DNA of 64,000 nucleotides, taken from NCBI RefSeq assembly GCF_020085105.1, contig NC_058042.1, positions 10,363,501 through 10,427,500 on the forward strand, read 5' to 3'. Positions 22,319 through 64,000 of this stretch are shown one piece after another. The DNA is from Siniperca chuatsi. Its lineage: Eukaryota > Chordata > Actinopteri > Centrarchiformes > Sinipercidae. Numbering within the stretch: position 1 is the stretch's first letter; each line of letters begins with the position of its first letter. The notes under the pieces were generated by a model. That model was not told where the DNA came from. It did no database searches and saw nothing but the letters and a program-made list of their open reading frames with translations. The position numbers were made by a program, and so were the translations under genes.

Positions 22319-23118
22319 ATGAAGCTGTTATCTTAAATTACCCCTGCTCTGTATTCTCCACGGGTCTGAGCTACAATCTACTTTGCTGCCAAGTTTTCAC
22401 CGAAATGCTTCTTGTTTGACATGAATGGGATTACACCTCTTCTGACTTAAACATTGCACTTTGTTGAAGCTGTCAAACGGTAATCATATTTGGCTTTTCA
22501 AATACCTTTGATGTTGTAATACATCCAAAACTGCTCGAATCAGGATTTAGACTCCTCTAAAGCAGTTGGTTTGCAGAAATCCCAAAATGAGCGAAAGTTG
22601 TGCTTCAACACTCATTAAGAAGAAAAGCCAAGCAGTAGTACTGTAGTACAGTGAGTAAATGATTTCTCCCAACTCGGCATCTGAAGGCCTTTTGTGAGAC
22701 TGTCACACAGCAGGGGAAGCCTGTGCTGCAGGCAGAGACGACTACACTACACAACTCCACTGTCACAAGTACTAATTTTCCCACATTACTGAGTTTAAAC
22801 TCGTCGACTTCTATTATTTTGAATGTAATTAAAACATTTTTTTAACTTGACTTTACCCCACCAAGGGCTACAGCAAAGTGAGTTTTGTAGTTTTTGCATT
22901 TTATTACTTAAGGAAGAGTTATGTCCTGAGGTGCAGCAGTGTTAATTATTTACATGCCTACATGTCGAAAGTCTACACATCATTGTTTGTGTTCCAGGTT
23001 GTTTGATGCACTGTCCTCTGTTTTTCTTTTTGTGTCAGAAATGTGTGAATGTGTTAGGCTTCATTTATACATGATCTGTTACGTCTTCCTTTATGATGCC
23101 ATAACAAACAAAGTGACA

Positions 23119-23124
23119 AATAAA
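23119..23124 (+). terminator. whamm: candidate whamm polyadenylation signal
   Basis: AATAAA 839 nt past the stop, followed by a T-rich stretch (aatttttttttataacc) about 20-30 nt downstream. A second AATAAA at 23535-23540 is an alternative. Confidence 0.5.
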
Positions 23125-24604
23125 GAATGCTAGATTATTATTAATTTTTTTTTATAACCAATACTTCCTTTTAATTACGGAATTACACAATAATGTACAC
23201 AGCTCTGTCTCTAATCATGGTTTAATCCCCAGAAAAGCTTGCTGACAGGTGGGTTATCGTTGATGTTTGGGGAAAACTTTGTACTTATGACCTTTTGAAC
23301 CTGTGAAACAGAGCACTTGACTTACCTGAACCTCTTAAAAAGGCAAGGCTATAATGTATTATGTACAAAAAATACAATACTGTATGGCAAAGAGCATTAA
23401 ATGGTTGGCAGAAGAAATTATTAATTGCTGCACTTTGTTTTAAAACTTTTCTGCAAAGATATGAAAACTTATTCCAGTGTGTTAAAGATGAGCTGGTGAT
23501 GGGTGAGGCTGAAGCACACGTGTACTGTTTTAATAATAAAAGAAGACACGTTAGATCATAAACATGAATTGTTGCCGATTTCTTTTTAATTCTGTTGGTC
23601 TGAGATCTTTTCTTTGCTCATGCTGTTCCTGGGTCTCCACAGGTTAGCTGTACCTGGGCCGTAATGAAACCCCCGTTCTTTAAATGAGTCACATCATCTA
23701 AAGAGGTGTCTTATCAATCAGTGACGGCGAACTCCGGTGAGTGTGCTTTGGCGGATTTGTAGCCCACATGATAATGAGTCATGTTGTAATATCCATCCTG
23801 GCAGCCGTCGCTCTCACATATCTCTCCTGCAGTGACAGCTCAGACATCCCCAGCCAGCTGTGATTGGGTTTATTCAGCTCTGTGTACTTAGAGAGCAGCC
23901 GCTAGCAGAGGTAGTTATGGCTGCTCTTGAACATCTTGTTTGCAGGGCCGCCATCACTCTGCGTTTGTGTGTGTGTGTGTGTCTGCGTGTGTAATTTATT
24001 GCTATCATTCAGGTGGAAGACGGGTCATGCACCTTGGGAAAGACACACATGGCGGGACAGACCTGCCGATCGAGCGTCAACATGAAATTCCGCAGCCTGT
24101 TACTATGGCAACAGGAAGTCTCAGTGGTAGTGGCCTGCAGTGCCATGTCTCTCTCTCTCTCTCTCGTACAGAGCGGCATAGTCTCTTAATGATGTTTCAC
24201 CAACTCGCCCACTCATCACCAGTCACACAATGAGCCTTGCTGAGAGAGTTAAAGACACAGCGATGAACAGCAGAGAGGAGAGAGAGAGAAATGCTGCATC
24301 GCTGCTAATGTATCGATTTGAGTGTGATCGATAATTGATATAAGGCAACAAGTATGGATTATCTTAATTATTAACATTTCACTAATTTTTCATAGTCTAA
24401 TTCATTCATGATTTAGTCTATTAAAAGTCAAAAAAGTGACAAGCACACAGTTATTAGTAACATTTGTTTTGTCCAAACAAGAGCCAAACAAGACACACTA
24501 TCTAATAAAAGGCAAAAAATACTTAGATTAACTAAAAGGACAGGAGAAATTAGAAGATTCTAACCTGCTGCTCGCACTAGAGGAAAAGTCAGGGGATCGC
24601 TAAC

Positions 24605-24745
24605 ATCATTAGGATTCATTCCCTGGGGACGAATGTCAGCACAAAATTTTCATGGCAATCCAACCAATAGTTGTTGAGATATTGAAGTCTGGAGCAAAGT
24701 GGTGGACCAACTGATGGAGTCCTAAAAGTGACAATAGCCAGAGCC
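24605..24745. repeat. dispersed repeat fragment
   Basis: Contains attttcatggcaatccaacc, aatagttgttgagatatt and gcaaagtggtggaccaactg, phrases of a very common teleost interspersed repeat (from memory). Possibly the end of a non-autonomous DNA element. Confidence 0.5.
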
Positions 24746-24810
24746 TACAGTAACATTATTTTTTTGTTTTGTCCAAACATTTAAATCAATCCCCAAAAGG
24801 TATTCACTAG

Positions 24811-25475
24811 GGCTGCAACTAGTGCTTTTTATTATCGATTAAGTTAAGATTGTTTTGTCCATAAAATGTCATAAAATAGTGCAAAATGCTGATCACAATT
24901 TCCCATAGCCCAAAGTGATGTCTTCACATTGCTTTTTTTTGCTAAAAAACCATAAGACATTTAGTTTTCTATCATATAAGACATCTTCACATCTGAGAGC
25001 CCGGAAACAGAAAATGTTTGGCATTTTTTTGCTTGAAAAGTGACTGAAAATGATTAATTAAATCATCAAAATAGTTAATTTTTTAACATGTTTTTTTTGT
25101 GTGTGTTTCATCTGTAGCATTCGGTTTACAGTGGAGAGAAGCTTCTCAGATTGAAGAACTGGAAACAGAAAAGTTGTTTTTATTCAGCAGAAATGTCAAA
25201 TTTTCTGTGGCTCCAGCTTTTCGGTTGTGAAAATGTGCTGCTTTTCTCTGTTTTATGTCATTGTAAATTAAACATCTATTGGATTCTGTGCTGTTGGTTT
25301 GACAAAAGAAGCCATTTTAATACACATTAGGCTCGGGGGACTTTTTTCATGATGGGCATTTTAAATTTTTTTCCAAACATTTTATAGACTAAACAATTAA
25401 GTGATTAATTGAAAAAATTTATTAATTAGTTTGAAAATAATAGTTACGGACTTGATTGGTTAATAATTTCAGCAC
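24811..25475. mobile_element. TIR repeat family copy A (composite)
   Basis: Begins agggctgcaactagtg; internal phrases (catcaaaatagtta, ggctccagcttttcggttgt, gtcattgtaaattaaacatc) recur in copies B-G in homer2 introns. It looks like two overlapping copies of one non-autonomous element whose intact ends are AGGGCTGCAACTA and its complement. Confidence 0.55.
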
Positions 25476-27958
25476 TATACTGATGCTTATTCTGCATATT
25501 GATTAATTTCCCTGTGCCAACCAGCTCTCAAGGAAATCAACATCCATGAGTCTCATTGGCTGAGAAAAACAAGCGACTCTCAGGTAATTAAAAAATTAAT
25601 TGTTGGAAGGTTGCGCTGGATCTATATTTCTCATTGTAAATTATTGTTAGACATAGTTATTTACAAAAAACAGAGCGAGTGGGATTAAGTTGCCAAGGCA
25701 ACATGTCCTCTGATCCACCCCTGCAGTTATTTCCTCAGCACTGAGAGGATGTTTGGACTTTAAGGGTTTTTCCATCCCTCAAACAAGCTCATCTGTTTGC
25801 TTTATTTGTCCTGATCTCAGAGAAATTGATACGTGTCACTGAATGTGATTAAAATCCCACTTTTTGCTTTGTGTGTCTCTGTTAGGATTACAGCTATATT
25901 TAGTGCTATGTAAATCAACATCAGAGAAAAAGACGTGCGGTGGCAGAGCTGCTGTACTCGAGCCTTGACGGGATGCAGCTTTAGTGCTGTAGGTTCATTC
26001 CACCTCCTCCTCCTCTGAGCTTCTCATCCAGGAAAAACGCCTCAAGACGTTCACAATGTCAGCATATTTGTAAGCTTTAACAGTAGTTCATTTTCTATAC
26101 AGAACCTACAATACCGATGTGCGACTAAATGGGGATTAGGGAAACCACCCCTCTCTGTGGAGCTCTTGCCAAAATGTGGCACTACTTGAAATTTAAAAAA
26201 AAGACACTAAGTCAGCGTTGTAATTAAACTAAATTTTAACAATTGTCAGTTCTATTGTACAATATTGAACAGGAGTCACAAAAGTGCACAGGAGGCATTG
26301 ATTCAAAAGGAAGGATCATATGTTGTGTTATCCAGGTTCAGGTGACTTATGAACAGTAGGGCTAAACAGAGAGAAGCAAAACGTCCCTTCATAGATATCT
26401 CAATCTTATGACAAGATCAAAACAGTGATGAAAAAATATAGACTTATAACATAATATCACCCAGTAAATATGCCACTACAACATGTGCCTTTGATTTCAA
26501 ATGTACCATGTTTCAAGATAGACTTCCCAAAAGCAGCAGTGACACCATCCTGCAAACAAAACCTCTGAATCCTGACAATTTGGTATATTTTATATATTAT
26601 TGTACATTTAGAGAGACATTAGGGTTAAGGTTGATTTAGAAGGTATGTTCTAGAAACACTAATTGCAGAGAGGCACCAAAATAAATAAATATGTAAAACA
26701 AAAACCAAGAATCTGACAGGGTTGTAGTGAAAAGGCCCATGCCATCTAAATGTTTTCAGTGAAGTACACTTTCACATTATTCACCCATCGAGCAGCACCA
26801 AGTCCCCTCACCCAAATATAACCACCACCCTAACAAAAACTAGTGTGTAGGAAGATCAACAGCCTTGGAGACATAAGTCTTTGTTCTACAAATGGACAAC
26901 AATACTATTGCACACACAAAGTCCTTTGAACACTACACTCATGGCAAAATGGAGGTCTATTATCATTTTTGGATGTTTCAGAGGGAAAGCTCCTGAGACG
27001 AGGGAGTTTTCCTTCTTTATGCAAATATAATCAAAAGGTCTGTTTACTGAAAACTCCCACGAGAGAGTTTATTAATTCTTGCTGCAGTCCCTTCTCAGAG
27101 TAGTTTTTGTGCTAACACCTGTTTTGTTCTTTGAGTTTGTCACCACACAGACATCCATTAACATCCTCGGGATGGGCTCACCTGCCAGCATTTTCTTTTG
27201 ATCTCATTTTATTAGTGAGGATGTTTGTTTTTCATCAAGTTTTCTCACAAAAATCAAGTTATTATTATGGTGATGGTCATCACTTGGCCAGTTCTCCTTG
27301 CCAGGTGGATTTAGACTCACCTGGAGGCACTTTGTGTCACGGCCGTTTGTCATATATGTGCATATAATCTAATGAGTACAAACTGTCTTCTATAACACAC
27401 CTGAGATAGACGAGAGGCAACAGCAAGGACAGCCTGTAGAAAGATTTCATCTCTAATTCTCTGAGGGGGCTGCAAGAATTAACACAAATTATTACTTGAG
27501 TGATGCTGAACAGCATTGTCTTTGTGTGTTATTCATTTCAGCCCTTTTAAGTCCCCTCTTCTACTCTAAGTTCAGACTGCCTGCGAAGAATTGCCGCAGC
27601 TTTCAGAAAAAAGACAGATGGACAGAATCTAAGAACCCACCACCAGCTTTTTAAAGCCGTTGCCCCCCACAGAAACGGATAAGTAAGCTCAAAGTGTGAC
27701 TCTTGATTTAGTTTCAGAATGCCAGCGTACAAAATGGAGCCATTTGGTGGAGCATGCTGGCCTTCCTCCTGCCAGTCTCTCTCTCCCTCTCCATTAACAT
27801 CTCTTTCTCACATGGTAGTGTTTATTAGAAGCCAAAGCTGATAGTTTCTGAGTGGACATCACCTTGGGGGAGTAGGTGCCACATAGTTTCTGCCCTGAAG
27901 ACATGTAGTGAATCCTTCGTACCTGACCTCTGAACCTTTCAACTCAGTGACACTTTTC

Positions 27959-60148
<32,190 letters not shown>

Positions 60149-61440
60149 TGCCGCTGACTTGAGGAACAACTCCTTTTTTTAAAATGTAGGCTCAATTGGC
60201 CGTGGGTTGAGAGGAAAATTATGTTTTAAAGCGAAGTCAAAGTCCACAGATGATTAGCGGTCCAAAGAGTTAATTTCCCGTCCGCCAGCTTCGAAGAAGT
60301 CCGCTTGCTGCTGAGAGACAACTGAAATATGAGAGCACTTCTTCGTAAACTCGATTCACCGGGTTGTCAAGCTCACTCTCACAAAACCCTGGTCATTTCA
60401 GGAAGTTTTTCCTCTTTGCTTGTTTGTTTTTCCTCTTCAGACACGCAACAGAATAAATCCCACTTCAGAATGGCTTCTTCCTTGCTGTCTTCAAACAATC
60501 GGCGCTGATGAATTAAGTTAATGTTTGCGTTTCCCTGCTTGCTCGCTGCGCAGAGTTTCGTCCTCCCCAACAGGATTGTGTTTCATTAAAGGGCAGCAGC
60601 AGCGACACGGAGCGGCTTCCACCTGCTCGCGCTTCTGTCTGAGCCACCCACACTTTTTAAACCTGTGGTGTCTGCGGTTTCAGTCGGACTTTCAGCCCAA
60701 GCTGTGGTCTGAAACCACGAAATAATTAAAACCGAAAAGAAAACACGCTGTTACAAAACGACCAACAACGGTGCTTGGTTTTCTAAATTCAGGAGTACTT
60801 ACATGTTTTAAGTGACTACGATGGCTTTCAGCATTTGGCACTTTCTCATCAACTAAGCGAAATAACGGCTATAGCAAATCCATGCGATTACATGCTTCAC
60901 TCATTAGCATCTTCAGCTCTAAATATGTCTCTACAACTTGGGTTTAAAGTCGACCGTTGGTATCAAATAACATACTTTAAACGATTTGATACTGACCGTT
61001 GGCCCTGTTTCTAACTGGCAGGTAACAGTCATCAATCACTTTCACGTGCGCGCGCTCTCAGAACCATTAATAATATGTTCATTTGTTTCTGGGGAACCAT
61101 TTCAGCGACGTACAGACAAGCCGTTTCATGACATTAGGTATTAGCGTTAGAGTGTAGCAAAAGCTAACAACATTCACGTCGAATAAAGGTGTGTATTCAA
61201 TGTTGGTGTTAAAAATGCTTTTATCATTAGCTTTATTATGTTTTTTGTGTTGTATGTATCTTTGACTAGCTAGCTAATCGCATCCAGATCAGTGTAGTTT
61301 TCATTGTTGCGCATGGGAAATTTCGCTTGCAAACACAAGCCACATCAAAACAGACGTATCGGCCAGTAAACAGAATAAAAACTTGTATAGCCGTGTTAGG
61401 ATTTCCAGTGGTGCTCTATTTTTTTATCTGTCGATACAGT
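60149..61440. promoter_or_regulatory. divergent homer2/ramac promoter interval
   Basis: 1.29 kb between the homer2 and ramac start codons, holding both 5' UTRs. GC and CpG content rises around 60530-60680. A CACGTG E-box is at 61043-61048, followed by cgcgcgc. A pyrimidine-rich acceptor (tatttttttatctg..acag, AG at 61438-61439) one base before the ramac ATG implies at least one non-coding ramac exon in this interval. Confidence 0.6.
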
Positions 61441-61607
61441 ATGACCGAGACCACGGACAACCCGCAGAAGTACGAGGAGCTGTTTGCCCACAGATATTCA
61501 TCGGAGGACCATGAGTACCAGCAGTATGTGAACCGGCCAGCTGACCCCCCGCCCATCGTCGAGGACTGGAGGAGTCGTGGAGGAGGAAACCACAGAGGCA
61601 GGGACAG
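61441..61607 (+). CDS. ramac: ramac exon with start codon (RNMT-activating domain)
   Basis: 167 nt, residues 1-55 plus two bases; donor GACAG|gtaacg. Probably begins at 61440 just after an AG acceptor. Confidence 0.93.
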
Positions 61608-64000
61608 GTAACGTAACGTTATCTTGCAAAGTGGCCGAAATAGCTACTACTCATAATCTGTCATTTGCATACTTTTTCATGTTTAGGGTTAGCGTTGTAT
61701 GTATTATAGCAATGGCAAATAAATAAAACTGACTGTGTAATAACCAGGTGATCTGCAAGGGTGTGATTATTTATTTATCTATTATTTATTGGTGACCTCA
61801 CAATTTCTTTGGAACAGTATTTTATAGAGCTAGGTGATATAGTGATAGGAGGGATATGATTTCATAATAGCAACACTGTAATGGTGCTTACAGGCCAGGC
61901 TGTATTACAGTGATTTAGATTTGGACGTTGAAGTCGGGGGACCTGTGAAACATGCTGTTTAGCTCCTCTGGTTCCTTAGTTTGTGGAACTTTTTGGTCGA
62001 AAAGGGCTGTTTTTACAATGGACAAATTAGATTACCGTTAGCCCTTTTTTTTCCTATTCCAAATAAGGCTGACTAACCTGGTTGTCTTTCACAGATGTAG
62101 TTAATAGTTTTAACAAAAGCTCCACCAGAACCAAAGGAGCCATTATGCAGCTGTTTTCACACAGATGCTTTCATTTGTAAAATACGTGATGTGCTCCTTT
62201 TTAAGGTACACAGGTTTTACTATTTAGACTCACATTAACTTTAAGACTTATTATTTCAAATGTAGCCACAAGAGCCATTGCTCTATCTTTATCCTTTTTT
62301 TAAGGTTACAATCACAATTTTTCCGACCAATGCTTAGCTCTTTCCTTTCCAATGAACGGGCTATACCAGTTTTAAAAATTTTATCAGAAAAACATCTCTG
62401 TTAATATCTTGGAGAAGTAATTACATTATATTGTGGTGTTAAAACCATCTTAATAGTGTTCCTCTTTCCATATCATGTGTGGTTTATTGATTTCAACTTA
62501 TTCATGTTACAAAGTAAAGTTTTTTTATTAATATTGCACCTTTTTATAAGACATTATAAAGTGCTTCACGATTTAAAGACTAAAGCAACAGTCAAAATAC
62601 ACAATATTAAATTGAAAAAATAATACTAAAAGTCTAAACACACAGAAACTCTGTTTCTATAGATTTGTTTTTAGTTAACTGCTTTTACGTGCACTTAAAG
62701 GTGGGGTATGCGATTCTAATCCATCTAATTTCAATACACGTCTTTTTGTCAAATTCAGCAAATATCTCCTCACGGTCCGCTAGCTGTCGGTTCTCTGTGT
62801 GTGCTGAAAAAAAAATCTGGTGTTTGTACACAGCTCTGGCTCTGTAAATGCTAAACAAACAAAGTGGCTCGGGCCGAGCCATAAAACACTATTCCAGCTA
62901 TTCCAGCCATGATTTGTGTGTCAGGTAACGTTAAATGACTTGCCCACAGACATTCAGCTTACTTTCTAGTTTGCCAAGATATACTGTTGTTGTGATGTTA
63001 GCTTTAGTAGCAGGAGAGTTGTGAGTATCGCTGTCTGGAGCTGGTTTGCTGGCTCTAGGAAACCGTCTCGTCCTCTCTGGCTGTTAGCTTCACAGCAGCA
63101 ACTGTAGCACAGTTTGCTAACAACCTAGCTAAGCTAACCTACAACCTAGCTAATGTTAGTTACATTACTTGCTGTGTCGTTGTTCGCTCTGTATCATGGT
63201 ATTTGTCATTGTATTGGATTTCTCCAGAATCACATACCCCACCTTTTTAAGTAATAACCAGGTTATTGTCAACTTTGTCCACTAACCTGATTACTTAACC
63301 ATCAGGTAAAGGAGAAATCTGGTTTCTTTAATTGAGATTAGAGAAACCCAGTGAACACAGCTAGATTTACTCTGGAGAAAACATAGACTGTATAAAAGAA
63401 GTGGACGTAGTCACCGTGGCGGCACCCATTGGTTTGTGGACTACTGTTTTGAAGCCTCGAGATTGGGAAGCATAGCAAACGCTAAATCATCAGCTAACAC
63501 GTTCTATACAATCTGACTTCTTTTTGCAACCAGTGGAGTCGCCCCCTGCTGGTCATTAGAAAGAATGTAGGTTTGAAGCATTAGCTTCACGTTTTAGCCC
63601 CGGAGGTTGCCACTTAAGGAAGGTTTTCTTGGCCTTTTTATATGTTTAACTGTATTTTTACACGTTCCATTTACTGCAGCCATTAGTACCCGTTGTTGAA
63701 GATTAATTGTTCATTTATATCGGTCTACATCTAGGTACCAGGATCGTCGTGGTTGGGGAGGAGGCCGAGGTTGGAGAGGAGACCGGGGTTGGAGAGGGAA
63801 CCATCGTGGGCATGACCGAGACAGAGACAGAGACCGGGACCGGGACCCAGACAGAGACCGTGGGCATGACCGAGACCCGGGCCGAGACAGAGACAGAGAC
63901 GGAGACAGGCACTGGGGGCATGGAAGTGGGTATCATTCAGGCCCTCCAAGCTCCAACCAGGGATACAACTTCCATCATCAGAGACCACATTATGACCGCT
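61441..64000 (+). CDS. ramac: ramac: RNA guanine-7 methyltransferase activating subunit (partial at window end)
   Basis: RAMAC (RAM/FAM103A1) binds RNMT, recruits RNA and raises mRNA cap guanine-N7 methylation in the nucleus. Exons 61441-61607 and 63735 to beyond 64000. Residues 1-55 are the RNMT-activating domain (YEELFAHRYSSEDHEYQQYV, RPADPPPIVEDW; human has PPIVEEW). Exon 2 codes for a Gly/Arg/Trp-rich stretch, then an Arg-Asp repeat (about 83-114) and a Gly/Tyr/His-rich part (SGYHSG, NQGYNFHHQRPHYDR). At 144 codons without a stop it already exceeds human RAMAC (about 118 aa), mainly through the Arg-Asp tract. Confidence 0.92.
62698..63249. mobile_element. MITE-like element in ramac intron
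   Basis: Left end ttaaaggtggggtatgcgat and right end (complement) ttaaaaaggtggggtatgtg are near-perfect terminal inverted repeats, with TTAA at both outer edges. About 0.55 kb with no transposase frame; a non-autonomous DNA transposon. The superfamily is uncertain. Confidence 0.7.
63375..63616. repeat. dispersed repeat fragment in ramac intron
   Basis: Contains catagactgtataaaagaag, tggacgtagtcaccgtgg, cacccattggtttgtgga and cagtggagtcgccccctgct ggtcattagaaag. I recall these phrases from a very common teleost interspersed repeat; this copy lacks the middle. Confidence 0.55.
63735..64000 (+). CDS. ramac: ramac C-terminal exon (RNA-binding, incomplete)
   Basis: Acceptor ctacatctag; the first G completes an Arg codon. 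GWGGGRGWRGDRGWRGNHRG is RGG-like, then DRDRDRD repeats. The open frame runs off the window. Confidence 0.9.

Larger units (their letters stand above)
22281..27958. other. whamm-homer2 tail-to-tail interval
   Basis: 5.7 kb holding the 3' UTRs of both genes. whamm poly(A) candidates: AATAAA at 23119-23124 and 23535-23540. homer2 candidates on the minus strand: TTTATT at 27831-27836, 27208-27213 and 27068-27073. Between them lie a (TC)n run near 24150, dispersed repeats (24605-25475), and otherwise AT-rich sequence without a supported gene. Confidence 0.6.

Overview
The window looks like nuclear DNA of a teleost fish, probably a percomorph. It is AT-rich and intron-dense, has long (CA)n microsatellites, and carries tRNA-derived SINEs and short TIR repeats of the kind common in percomorph genomes. 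The species cannot be named from this sequence. I found no bacterial, plasmid, viral or CRISPR sequence.

Four protein-coding genes were assembled exon by exon; every internal junction has GT/AG ends and a continuous reading frame. In order they are fsd2 (minus, 675-7697, 12 coding exons, 632 aa as modelled), whamm (plus, 8728-22280, 11 coding exons, 780 aa), homer2 (minus, 27959-60148, 9 coding exons, 354 aa) and ramac (plus, from 61441, cut by the window end). As I recall it, this is the order and orientation of FSD2-WHAMM-HOMER2-RAMAC on human 15q25.2, so the block is old vertebrate synteny.

The strands alternate - + - +. fsd2/whamm and homer2/ramac are head-to-head pairs with about 1.0 kb and 1.3 kb between start codons; whamm and homer2 are tail-to-tail across 5.7 kb. 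Each pair may share a promoter region. The genes are not an operon and do unrelated jobs. FSD2 is a striated-muscle FN3/SPRY protein linked to the ryanodine-receptor compartment. WHAMM is an Arp2/3 activator on ER/Golgi membranes. HOMER2 is an EVH1/coiled-coil scaffold for glutamate-receptor and calcium-release complexes. RAMAC is the small activating subunit of the mRNA cap methyltransferase RNMT.

The rest is intron and intergenic DNA: a degenerate L1-like ORF2 tail, a Tc1/mariner transposase scrap, four SINE copies, a 147-bp insertion with 15-bp target-site duplications, a roughly 0.55-kb MITE, several copies of a TIR repeat family, two perfect long hairpins, a 57-bp tandem duplication and microsatellites.

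I see no wholly new system. The observations most worth checking are a short upstream ORF whose stop overlaps the whamm start codon (ATGA), a 23-nt microexon in fsd2, an Arg-Asp repeat with a 54-bp internal duplication in ramac, UG repeats beside a homer2 splice donor, and the perfect 26-bp-arm hairpin in homer2 intron 1.
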